Source: Marinobacter sp. (GTDB lineage: Bacteria > Pseudomonadota > Gammaproteobacteria > Pseudomonadales > Oleiphilaceae). From it: 34,969 bases of DNA. Within the stretch, counting starts at the first letter, position 1; the number at the start of each line of letters is the position of its first letter. Positions 7,846 to 15,333 of the stretch are shown piece after piece. Location: the NCBI GenBank assembly GCA_030457765.1, contig JAKDUK010000026.1:1-34969 (forward strand), written 5' to 3'. The position numbers were made by a program, and so were the translations under genes. Below the pieces are notes generated by a model, which had not been told where the DNA came from, ran no database searches, and saw nothing but the letters and a program-made list of their open reading frames with translations.

Positions 7846-8913
7846 TTACTGAGTTCTAACCATTTCGTCGGTTACCTGATACTCCCCTACCAGCCAGCGC
7901 AGAATTTCGCTGGCTGCTGGGTGATCATAGGCATCGTAGGTTCGCATCAGGCTTTGCCGCTTTTCCTCACTAATGCGCCCCAGGCCGGCATCCTGCAAGA
8001 CCAGAAGGTCAGCATGAAGCTGGCCGGCCAGTTCCCTGCCAACCACCTCCTTTGCCGCTTGACGAAACGCCTGCCCGTACTGATATTCCGTACCCTGGCG
8101 GTAAGATTCAGCCAGCGTTATTGCGGGAATGGAGGTCAAAACCGGCTGTAAAGACGGGTTAATGCCATGCCCCGATATGTAGGTACCATTGGCTGCCGGG
8201 CGGCCAGTAAACCCACGCAAGTGCAAGTGCCGGGACATACGATCTCCGTCATTTACCGGGTAATTGTCCCAAAGCACCGGTTTGCGCCCTAGCTGCTCGG
8301 CCACACGTTTCAAATGCCCGGGAGAAACCTCTCGAGAGCAGACTTCCTCTCCCGTCCAGAACACCTGAACATCATGATCCAGCCGACGCCCAAGGGCTTC
8401 CAGGTATCCAGGCGGGCGCTCCCCGAATACCCTGTCCAGTACCGGGTCGTCGGAGTAATAACTGGGGCAAACAGACAGATATTTGGCCTGTGTGCGTGCA
8501 CGGACCCAGTGCATGATATCTGCCTGGGTTTCAGCCAGCGCTGGCGTATCGGCGCGCATGTCGTCGAACAAGATGGCCAGTTCATCAATACCTATACGAT
8601 CAAGCAGTTCAAGCTTCGCAGCAAGTGCGTTGCGTGCCGCATCGTCAAAACGATTAAAGATTTCAAAAGGACTCAATCCAATGCCAAATCGCAGCCCCAG
8701 CTTGCGACAAAACCGGCCAAACTCGGCCAGCTCTGCAACCATTGCTGGCGGGTGCGGTTCTTGCCAGCGCCGACGCAAGAAAGCATCCGCTTTGGGCGCA
8801 TACAGGTAAAAACCGTAACCGTGCGGCGCTAGCGTGCGCACCAATTGTTGTCGCTCCTGCCAGCTCCATACCGGCCCGTAGAATCCTTCAATAATCCCCA
8901 GCGTTGTGCTCAT
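7846..8913 (-). CDS. GH84 beta-N-acetylglucosaminidase (O-GlcNAcase-type catalytic domain)
   Basis: Predicted glycoside hydrolase family 84, which removes beta-linked N-acetylglucosamine with substrate-assisted catalysis. The 355 residues correspond to the catalytic domain alone. The N-terminus GIIEGFYGPVW matches the GH84 opening motif. LFDDM (115-119) supplies the catalytic Asp pair, D117/D118. VFWTGEEVCSREVS (184-197) and WDNYPVND (215-222) match the sugar-binding motifs of human OGA and Clostridium NagJ. There is no signal peptide, so it is probably cytoplasmic. The ATG at 8913 is preferred because GGGAG lies 8 bases upstream; an in-frame ATG at 8937 adds 8 residues but has no ribosome binding site. 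It is divergent from an acyltransferase gene across a 128-base gap holding a palindromic operator. The true substrate is unknown. Confidence 0.85.
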   Translation of the reverse strand: MSTTLGIIEGFYGPVWSWQERQQLVRTLAPHGYGFYLYAPKADAFLRRRWQEPHPPAMVAELAEFGRFCRKLGLRFGIGLSPFEIFNRFDDAARNALAAKLELLDRIGIDELAILFDDMRADTPALAETQADIMHWVRARTQAKYLSVCPSYYSDDPVLDRVFGERPPGYLEALGRRLDHDVQVFWTGEEVCSREVSPGHLKRVAEQLGRKPVLWDNYPVNDGDRMSRHLHLRGFTGRPAANGTYISGHGINPSLQPVLTSIPAITLAESYRQGTEYQYGQAFRQAAKEVVGRELAGQLHADLLVLQDAGLGRISEEKRQSLMRTYDAYDHPAASEILRWLVGEYQVTDEMVRTQ

Positions 8914-8941
8914 GGCTTTCTCCCTGCGACGACTCAATGTA

Positions 8942-8978
8942 TTACCACATGGTATACCTGTGGTAAGACAATGGTATA
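8942..8978. promoter_or_regulatory. putative operator: palindrome plus phased second copy
   Basis: TTACCACA (8942-8949), 9 bases, then TGTGGTAA (8959-8966) form a perfect 8-base inverted repeat whose centre contains the palindrome GGTATACC. The core ATGGTATA (8949-8956) recurs at 8971-8978, a shift of 22 bases, close to two helical turns. The arrangement lies 29-65 bases upstream of the GH84 start and 64-100 upstream of the acyltransferase start. The core resembles the TGGTATA-type sites of GntR/HutC-family amino-sugar repressors, but no regulator gene is in the window. Confidence 0.45.
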
Positions 8979-9041
8979 TCTCCCCTGTATTGCCAGCGGC
9001 CCAGGCAGGCTACTATAGGTGAAATTTCGACGGAAACCGTT

Positions 9042-10103
9042 ATGAGCCCTTCCCAGGCACGGCTGGGCAGTCTTGATGCATTGCGAGGCCTCGCCGCTTT
9101 TGGGGTCGTGCTTTTTCATTACCTGCCTTACTACGACAAGCTTTTCGGCCATTCATTCCAATTGCCTCAGCTGTTAACAGATACGTTGCTGTTTGGTCGC
9201 TACGGAGTGCACCTGTTTTTTATTCTCAGTGGCTTTGTTATTTTCATGACTCTTGAGCGCACTCGCAATGCCGCCTGGTTTGGATTGGCAAGAGGCGTTC
9301 GACTCATGCCGGCTCTTTGGGTCGGTATAGCCCTTACCTTCGTATCCGTACACCTTTTGGGCCCCGAAAGCCGCGCAGTAAGCTTTGAAACCGCCCTGCT
9401 CAACACTACCTTGTTGCATGAATATCTGGGGGCAGAACACGTTGATGGCGCCTATTGGAGCCTTGTAATAGAGGTCACTTTTTACAGCTGGATGGCGTTG
9501 TTGTTCTACACCTTGCGCGGGTGGTCACGGTTGCGGCTGGCCTTCTGGGCGTGGATGCTGGTGAGCTATGTTGGCGTTATCTGGTGGAAACAAATACCAG
9601 ACAGCCTCGACTTTCTGATCAAAGATCTGATCTTTGTTAAATACGCCCCCTTGTTTATTGGCGGCATGCTGATTTTCCGTATTCACCGATACGGCCGGCC
9701 TTCAAGCAGCGATGCGGCATTGCTGGCACTGGCTGTTTGCCACGGCCTGCTTGCATACAAATTCCCATACAGCCTGTTTGTGCTGGGCTGCTTTACGGTG
9801 TTTGCCTTGGCGGTTACAGGCCACCTCAACTGGTTGGCCAATAAACCCATGCTATGGTTGGGCAGCCTTTCCTACAGTCTGTATCTGGTACACCAAAACA
9901 TTGGCTACGGTGTTATCGCCTTAAGCTACAAGGCAGGCCTGCCAGGTTGGCTGGGCGTCTGCCTCGCAATTGCCACCGCACTTCTTCTGGCTGCTCTGAT
10001 TCATTACTTCGTCGAGAAACCGGCTTTGGGGCGGTTCCGCGCCTGGCGCAGCCGCACAGAAACCGCTCAGACAGTAGCAGCACCTGCCAGGGTTATCGAC
10101 TAG
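9042..10103 (+). CDS. acyltransferase family 3 (OafA/YrhL-like) membrane protein
   Basis: A 353-residue integral membrane O-acyltransferase. It begins with the family signature LGSLDALRGLAAFGVVLFHY (residues 8-27), containing the conserved R-to-H pattern used in acyl transfer. About ten hydrophobic helices follow, and the C-terminus carries FVEKPALGRFR, the typical end of the fold. Members move acetyl or other acyl groups from cytoplasmic donors to sugars of lipopolysaccharide, exopolysaccharide or peptidoglycan. GGA lies 9-10 bases upstream of the ATG. The divergent partner is a GH84 hydrolase, which hints at a shared amino-sugar glycan context; that link is inference. The acceptor substrate is unknown. 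Confidence 0.88.
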   Translation: MSPSQARLGSLDALRGLAAFGVVLFHYLPYYDKLFGHSFQLPQLLTDTLLFGRYGVHLFFILSGFVIFMTLERTRNAAWFGLARGVRLMPALWVGIALTFVSVHLLGPESRAVSFETALLNTTLLHEYLGAEHVDGAYWSLVIEVTFYSWMALLFYTLRGWSRLRLAFWAWMLVSYVGVIWWKQIPDSLDFLIKDLIFVKYAPLFIGGMLIFRIHRYGRPSSSDAALLALAVCHGLLAYKFPYSLFVLGCFTVFALAVTGHLNWLANKPMLWLGSLSYSLYLVHQNIGYGVIALSYKAGLPGWLGVCLAIATALLLAALIHYFVEKPALGRFRAWRSRTETAQTVAAPARVID

Positions 10104-10155
10104 ACTCAGGTTTGACCATTCAATTAACAAAACACCTGACTAACGGAGTTTTATT

Positions 10156-10614
10156 ATGGAAATCAAAACGTTTGGCAACCTGATTGACTGGACCCGTGAA
10201 ATGCACCTGCATCTTGCAAAGTGCCTGCGGGAGTCTGCTACGCAAAACAGCAATGAACGAACCGGCGCCTTACTGGACTACGTGGCCGAACACGAATCCA
10301 CATTAGCAACCACCGTGGGTGAGTTCGAAAAGCAAGCCAGACCAAACGCTCTGAATACTCGTATATACGATTATCTCGATCATAAGCCGCTCATATCCAG
10401 CCAGATTTGCGACGGCCGATACGCCTCTATGGGGTTCGATGATATTGTTCGAGACATCTTTGGTTTCCACGACCAGATTCTCAGCCTATATGAAACCCTG
10501 GTTGGTAAGGCAGAAATTGAGGACGCCAAATCATTGCTTGAAGATCTGCTGGCACTTGAGCAGCATGAAGCCAAGCAATTGGCTAGCCAGATTGGTCGAA
10601 TGAACGACATCTAG
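10156..10614 (+). CDS. small all-helical protein, ferritin/hemerythrin-like in appearance
   Basis: A 152-residue soluble protein without signal peptide or membrane segment. It looks entirely alpha-helical, with several His/Glu-rich helices (MHLHLAKCL near 16-24, YVAEHESTL near 42-50, FGFHDQILSLYETL near 102-115, LLALEQHEAKQLASQ near 130-144). The spacing of these acidic and His positions resembles a four-helix bundle such as DUF2383, rubrerythrin-like or hemerythrin-like proteins. I cannot match a specific family and no metal site can be proven. The ribosome binding site is GGAG 8 bases before the ATG. It follows the acyltransferase by 52 bases in the same direction and may be read from its own promoter. 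Confidence 0.65.
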   Translation: MEIKTFGNLIDWTREMHLHLAKCLRESATQNSNERTGALLDYVAEHESTLATTVGEFEKQARPNALNTRIYDYLDHKPLISSQICDGRYASMGFDDIVRDIFGFHDQILSLYETLVGKAEIEDAKSLLEDLLALEQHEAKQLASQIGRMNDI

Positions 10615-10620
10615 CCAGCT

Positions 10621-10638
10621 ATACGACCTATGTCGTAT
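10621..10638. repeat. inverted repeat ATACGAC-N4-GTCGTAT
   Basis: A perfect 7-base inverted repeat with a 4-base loop, 7 bases after the stop of the helical-protein gene. It could be a transcript-end hairpin, but the following bases are GGGGGCGGATTTTTC, so the T-run is displaced from the stem. A dyad operator for the downstream TRAP genes (116 bases before the dctP ATG) is equally possible. Confidence 0.5.
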
Positions 10639-10663
10639 GGGGGCGGATTTTTCGTTTCGCTAG

Positions 10664-10680
10664 TTATCAATACTTGATAA
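10664..10680. repeat. inverted repeat TTATCAA-N3-TTGATAA
   Basis: A perfect 7-base dyad with a 3-base centre, 74 bases upstream of the dctP start. The AT-rich palindrome is of operator type, and with its neighbour at 10621 it makes two unrelated dyads in the same control region. The regulator is not identified. Confidence 0.5.
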
Positions 10681-10753
10681 TGTGAACCAACTGATGGTGG
10701 TCCGTCAGGGACAATAGCTCTACCCAAAACAAAGATAAAAGGACACAAGAGCA

Positions 10754-11830
10754 ATGAAAATCCGTTCCGTTCTCTCAGCGGCCGTACTAACTGTGGCCGC
10801 AACCTTTGCCTCAACACAGACATTTGCCCAAGACACTTTCACTCTCAAACTGGCAGAAACCTGGGGGCCAAACTTCCCCATTTTTGGTGACACCACCAAA
10901 CGTTTTGCAGAAACCGTCGAGAAAATGTCTGACGGCCGCCTGAAAGTGCGCATAGATTCCGCCAACAAACACAAAGCGCCGCTGGGTGTGTTTGATATGG
11001 TGAAGGCTGGCCAGTACGACATGGGCCACTCCGCTTCCTACTACTGGAAAGGCAAGGTGCCCGAAACCCTGTTTTTCACCAGCATGCCGTTCGGCATGAA
11101 CGCTATCGAACAATACGCCTGGTTCTACCATGGCGGTGGCATGGAGCTGATGCAGGAGGTGTATGAGCCCCACAACATGCTGTCCTTCCCGGGTGGCAAC
11201 ACCGGCGTGCAAATGGGCGGCTGGTTTCGCGAAGAGATCAAATCTCTGGACGACCTTGACGGCCTGAAAATGCGCATTCCGGGCTTTGCCGGTGAAGTGT
11301 TCGCAGCCGTTGGCGTAAACCCGACCAACATCGCCCCCGGCGAGCTATACACGGCACTTGAACGCAATACGATTGATGCCGTTGAGTGGGTAGGCCCCGC
11401 CCTCGACCTACGTCTTGGTTTTCAACAAATTGCTGATTACTACTACACAGGATGGCACGAACCAGCCACAGAGCTTCAGTTTCTGGTAAACAAGAAAGTC
11501 TGGAACAAACTGCCGGCTGACCTGCAAGAGATTATGCGAGTGGCCATGCGTACTGCGTCGTACGACATGCTGGTACAGTCTCAGCATGCCAACGCCGAAG
11601 CCTGGGCCAATATCAAGGAAGAATATCCGAATGTGCAGATTAAACAGTTCCCTCAGGAAATCTTCCAGGCCATGCACGACGCCAACAAAAGGCTTCTCGA
11701 AGAAGCGTCTGAAAGCAATGAACAAGCAGCCCGAATTGTAAAATCCCAAGAGGACTATCTGAAACAGAGCCGCGCTTATACCGATATTTCTGAGCGCGCC
11801 TATCTAAACACCATGGGCACAGTAGAGTAA
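10754..11830 (+). CDS. dctP: TRAP transporter solute-binding protein, TakP/DctP type
   Basis: The 358-residue periplasmic receptor of a tripartite ATP-independent transporter. Its signal peptide (residues 1-25) ends TFA before QDTF. The conserved substrate-carboxylate Arg is R174 in KMRIPG. The segment DAVEWVGP (208-215) followed by LGFQQIADYYYTGWHEP is characteristic of the TakP-like subfamily, which binds 2-oxo acids and similar carboxylates. AGGA lies about 10 bases before the ATG. The permease genes follow after 99 bases that hold a terminator, so the receptor is probably made in excess over the membrane subunits. The exact ligand is not readable; an organic acid is the likely class. Confidence 0.92.
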   Translation: MKIRSVLSAAVLTVAATFASTQTFAQDTFTLKLAETWGPNFPIFGDTTKRFAETVEKMSDGRLKVRIDSANKHKAPLGVFDMVKAGQYDMGHSASYYWKGKVPETLFFTSMPFGMNAIEQYAWFYHGGGMELMQEVYEPHNMLSFPGGNTGVQMGGWFREEIKSLDDLDGLKMRIPGFAGEVFAAVGVNPTNIAPGELYTALERNTIDAVEWVGPALDLRLGFQQIADYYYTGWHEPATELQFLVNKKVWNKLPADLQEIMRVAMRTASYDMLVQSQHANAEAWANIKEEYPNVQIKQFPQEIFQAMHDANKRLLEEASESNEQAARIVKSQEDYLKQSRAYTDISERAYLNTMGTVE

Positions 11831-11849
11831 TATAGTAGCTGTAATGGAG

Positions 11850-11879
11850 CCGGGATCGCACTGAGGTGATCCCGGTTTT
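11850..11879 (+). terminator. intercistronic terminator between dctP and dctQ
   Basis: Arms CCGGGATC (11850-11857) and GATCCCGG (11868-11875) with a 10-base loop, followed by TTTTGTTGTTT. It lies 20 bases after the dctP stop and 50 bases before dctQ. Partial read-through here would give more receptor than permease. Confidence 0.75.
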
Positions 11880-11929
11880 GTTGTTTATAGCAATGATAAA
11901 ATCGCCAGCTCTCTGGCGGAGGATTGTGA

Positions 11930-12475
11930 ATGCAGTGGATTATAAAGCTGGATGAGGGCCTTGCCCGCGTGTCCATGTTCTGCGGCTGGGTTGCCTGTGT
12001 CGCAATGCTGTTAATGGCTGGCAACGTTTTTTACGACGTTGTTGCCCGCTACGCATTTAATGAAGTATCCATAGGCATGCAAGAGATGGAATGGCACCTC
12101 TATTCGATAGTATTTCTGCTCGGTATTCCCTATGCGTTGCGCACAGACGGCCATGTTCGAGTTGATGTGTTTTATACCCGCTGGAGCAACAAAGCCAAAG
12201 CCTGTGTAAACCTGATAGGCGCACTGGTTTTTGTGGTGCCATTTGCTTGGCTTATCGGCTTTTATGGCTACGACTTCGCACTGGATTCTTACAATATGGG
12301 TGAAGGCAGTGGCGATCCGGGTGGCCTGCCTCAACGCTGGGTCATCAAGTCTGTTATTCCCATCACGGCATTTTTTATCGCCATTGCTGGCCTCAACATG
12401 GCAACGTTCGCATTGCGCGTGTTGTCTGGTGAAAAGCAATACGAAGGTGAAAACGGCGGGGAGGGACTCGCATGA
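11930..12475 (+). CDS. dctQ: TRAP transporter small permease
   Basis: A 181-residue inner-membrane protein with four hydrophobic helices (about 14-36, 57-77, 94-116, 138-160), the standard topology of DctQ. The stretch ending in RYAFN after the first helix is the usual DctQ family hallmark. GGAGG lies 8 bases before the ATG. The stop overlaps the start of dctM by 4 bases (ATGA), as expected for subunits made in fixed ratio. It pairs with DctM to form the membrane part that uses the sodium gradient in characterised systems. Confidence 0.92.
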   Translation: MQWIIKLDEGLARVSMFCGWVACVAMLLMAGNVFYDVVARYAFNEVSIGMQEMEWHLYSIVFLLGIPYALRTDGHVRVDVFYTRWSNKAKACVNLIGALVFVVPFAWLIGFYGYDFALDSYNMGEGSGDPGGLPQRWVIKSVIPITAFFIAIAGLNMATFALRVLSGEKQYEGENGGEGLA

Positions 12476-13767
12476 TCGGTATGATTATGTTCCTCGCCGC
12501 CCTTTTCATGTTGATGCTGGGCTTCCCCGTAGCCTTCACCTTTGGCGGCGTTGCCTTATTCTTTGGTGTATTTGCAGAAGGCATGGACCTGTTTGCCTTC
12601 ATGCCCTACCGCATCATGAGCGTAATGACGAATACCGTCTTGATGGCCGTACCGCTGTTTATTTTCATGGGCGTTATTCTGCAGCGTACCCGTTTGGCCG
12701 AGCAATTACTGACCTCCATGGGGCGACTGTTTGGCGGCCTACCGGGTGGCTTGGCAATTTCTACCATCTTAGTGGGCGCACTCCTCGCTGCTTCCACCGG
12801 CGTTGTCGGTGCAAGCGTAGTTGCCATGGGCTTGATTTCCCTACCTGTCATGCTTGCCCACAACTACGATAAGCGTCTGGCAACAGGCACCATCTGTGCC
12901 GCGGGTACGCTGGGCCAAATTGTTCCTCCATCTATTATCCTGATTATTCTGGGTGATGTGCTGGGCCTTCCTGTAGGTGATTTGTTTAAAGCTGCTATCG
13001 GTCCGGGTGTGGTTCTGATCGGGCTTTACATTGCCTATATCCTGATCATGACCCGCTTCAGACCTGAAACGGCCCCGGCCATGCCGGAGGACAACACCAT
13101 CTCCCGTAAAAAGGAGGTGGCGAATGCACTATTGGCGATCATCCCTCCGTTGGCGCTGATCGTTATTGTGCTGGGCTCTATCTTTACCGGCATCGCAACG
13201 CCCACGGAATCGTCGGCATTAGGCGGTGTTGGCGCAATTGTTCTGGCCATCATCTACCGTCAGTTTTCATTCCAGATGGTTTGGGATGCGTCGAAAGATA
13301 CGGTAAAAGTAACGGCCATGGTGTTTGCCATCCTGATCGGTGCAACGGCGTTTTCGATGGTCTTCAGCTACACAGGTGGTGACTACCTGCTGGAAGACTG
13401 GATGCTGGCTCTGCCAGGTGAGAAATGGGGTTTTATTATTCTCGCTATGCTGGTGATTATGGTGTTGGGCTTTTTCATCGACTTTGTTGAAATCTCCTTC
13501 ATCATCGTGCCTATTCTGGCGCCGGTGGCCGAAGCGATGGGCATCAACATGCTTTGGTTTGCCATTCTGATTGCCATGAACCTGCAAACCAGCTTCCTCA
13601 CGCCGCCTTTCGGGTTTTCGTTGTTCTACCTCAAAGGCGTCGCACCGCCGCAAGTGCGAACGATCGACATATACAAGGGCGTATTGCCGTTTATTGTCCT
13701 GCAGGTATTGGTGCTGGCGATGATCGTGATATTCCCGGAGTGGTTCGGCATGAGTTCCTCTTACTAA
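12472..13767 (+). CDS. dctM: TRAP transporter large permease
   Basis: A 431-residue protein, almost entirely hydrophobic, with about twelve membrane helices, typical of DctM. Conserved features include LLAASTGVVGASVVAMGLIS and PPSIILIILGD in the N-terminal half, and ATPTESSALGGVGAI and TPPFGFSLFYLKG in the C-terminal half. It forms the transport channel of the dctPQM system and is translationally coupled to dctQ. A hairpin at 13783 follows 16 bases after the stop. Confidence 0.95.
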   Translation: MIGMIMFLAALFMLMLGFPVAFTFGGVALFFGVFAEGMDLFAFMPYRIMSVMTNTVLMAVPLFIFMGVILQRTRLAEQLLTSMGRLFGGLPGGLAISTILVGALLAASTGVVGASVVAMGLISLPVMLAHNYDKRLATGTICAAGTLGQIVPPSIILIILGDVLGLPVGDLFKAAIGPGVVLIGLYIAYILIMTRFRPETAPAMPEDNTISRKKEVANALLAIIPPLALIVIVLGSIFTGIATPTESSALGGVGAIVLAIIYRQFSFQMVWDASKDTVKVTAMVFAILIGATAFSMVFSYTGGDYLLEDWMLALPGEKWGFIILAMLVIMVLGFFIDFVEISFIIVPILAPVAEAMGINMLWFAILIAMNLQTSFLTPPFGFSLFYLKGVAPPQVRTIDIYKGVLPFIVLQVLVLAMIVIFPEWFGMSSSY

Positions 13768-13782
13768 CCCACGCATCTGCCC

Positions 13783-13808
13783 ACGACCGGAGCGCATGGC
13801 CCGGTCGT
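13783..13808 (+). terminator. hairpin after dctM (weak terminator candidate)
   Basis: Arms ACGACCGG (13783-13790) and CCGGTCGT (13801-13808) with a 10-base loop. The following sequence ACAGTTTCCCC has only a short T-run, so termination may be partial or may need Rho. Confidence 0.4.
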
Positions 13809-13867
13809 ACAGTTTCCCCACTGAGCTACACACCCTCGCCCTTCCTCTGCGCTGGTTTACGAAGAAC

Positions 13868-13895
13868 CTGACAAAAACAGAAGGTTTTCTATACT
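13868..13895 (+). promoter_or_regulatory. putative sigma-70 promoter of the cfa-type operon
   Basis: CTGACA (13868-13873) and TATACT (13890-13895) are separated by 16 bases, about 100 bases before the methyltransferase start. Five of six bases match in each box. Confidence 0.45.
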
Positions 13896-13996
13896 GGTTA
13901 GACAACCGGCAATTCTCAGATAGGTATTCGGGACAAGCCCTAGCGCTCAGCCGCCAACCTGGACAGCAATGTTAAGGTAAAAGGGGGACAGACTCC

Positions 13997-15322
13997 GTGA
14001 ACCACAATAGCATTCAAAAAAGCACTCAGAAGGTCGGGCTCAACGAACAGACCGACAAATCCCATATTCTGAACCTGCCTTTGCAGGGCTCACATATAGA
14101 CCGTGCGCCACACACTTATGAACGCTGGCTAGTGGCAAAGCTGGTTCGCATGGCAGGGTCGCCGCCGATTCGCTTCCGACTGTGGAACGGCGAGGTAATT
14201 GAGCCCCAACCACAACCTGCACAGTTTACAGTGTACCTCGCCGACCCAAAGGCGCTTTATACCCTGGTTGCCAACCCGAATTTGGCATTCGGCGATCTGT
14301 ACAGCGCCGGACGTTTAGAGGTAGAAGGTGACCTGCCCAACCTGATGGAAACCCTTTATCGCTCGATTCACCAGGCCCGTCAAGAATGGCCCCGCTGGCT
14401 GGAGGCCCTGTGGCGCAACCACGCACCTCGCGCAACAGGCTTGTCTGAGGCAAGGGAGAACATTCATCATCATTATGATCTGGGCAATGACTTTTACCGG
14501 CTTTGGCTAGACCAGGCAGAAATGCAGTACACCTGTGCCTACTACGAGCGACCGGAATTAACTCTGGAGCAAGCACAACTGGCAAAACTGGAACACGTGT
14601 GTCGAAAACTTAAGCTTAAACCCGGCATGACCGTCGTAGAGGCGGGCTGTGGTTGGGGTGGGCTGGCCCGCTACATGGCACGACATTACGGAGTAACCGT
14701 TCACGCTTACAACATTTCCCGGGAACAACTGACATACGCGCGAGAGCAAGCCCGTACACAGGGTCTTGAAAATCTGATTCATTATGTTGAAGACGATTAC
14801 CGCAACATTGAAGGCCAGTACGACGCCTTTGTTTCGATCGGCATGCTGGAGCATGTAGGCAAGGAGAACTACCTCGCCCTTGCAGACCTGATTAAGCGTT
14901 CACTCAAGCCAAATGGCATAGCACTTCTTCACAGCATTGGTCGCAACAAACCCATGTTGATGAACGCGTGGATCGAAAAACGCATTTTCCCCGGGGCTTA
15001 TCCTCCCAGCATCGGCGAGTTCATGACCCTGTGTGAGCATGGCGACTTTTCTGTTTTGGATGTTGAAAATCTCCGGCTCCACTACGCACGCACCCTAAGC
15101 GCCTGGATGGAGCGCTTTAACATGGCAGAGGATGCGGTCTGCGAAATGTACGACGAGCATTTTACCCGAGCCTGGCGCATGTACTTAGCTGGCTCGATTG
15201 CGGCCTTCCGGGCCGGATCGCTGCAGCTGTTTCAGGTTGTATTCACCCATGGCAACAACAACCAACTGCCAGCAACCCGACAGGATCTTTACACCTTTCC
15301 CGCGGCACCCGAGCACACCTGA
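13997..15322 (+). CDS. cfa: cyclopropane-fatty-acyl-phospholipid synthase family methyltransferase
   Basis: An SAM-dependent methyltransferase acting on unsaturated acyl chains of membrane phospholipids. It has 441 residues against 382 in Escherichia coli Cfa, with a longer N-terminal part. The SAM site is EAGCGWGG (215-222). Comparison with E. coli Cfa places the active-site Cys at C180 (MQYTC) and the bicarbonate pocket at E285, H312, I314 and Y363; all are present, so it should be active. The start is GTG, preceded by AAGGGGG about 10 bases upstream; no better ATG start exists. A flavoprotein reductase gene follows after 11 bases, so the product may be a cyclopropane or another methyl-modified lipid. 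Confidence 0.9.
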   Translation: MNHNSIQKSTQKVGLNEQTDKSHILNLPLQGSHIDRAPHTYERWLVAKLVRMAGSPPIRFRLWNGEVIEPQPQPAQFTVYLADPKALYTLVANPNLAFGDLYSAGRLEVEGDLPNLMETLYRSIHQARQEWPRWLEALWRNHAPRATGLSEARENIHHHYDLGNDFYRLWLDQAEMQYTCAYYERPELTLEQAQLAKLEHVCRKLKLKPGMTVVEAGCGWGGLARYMARHYGVTVHAYNISREQLTYAREQARTQGLENLIHYVEDDYRNIEGQYDAFVSIGMLEHVGKENYLALADLIKRSLKPNGIALLHSIGRNKPMLMNAWIEKRIFPGAYPPSIGEFMTLCEHGDFSVLDVENLRLHYARTLSAWMERFNMAEDAVCEMYDEHFTRAWRMYLAGSIAAFRAGSLQLFQVVFTHGNNNQLPATRQDLYTFPAAPEHT

Positions 15323-15333
15323 GGTGATCAAAC

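Noticed and set aside
13267..13905. 212-codon minus-strand frame opposite dctM
   Set aside because: Low-complexity His/Arg/Gln-rich product typical of an antisense shadow of a hydrophobic membrane protein gene.
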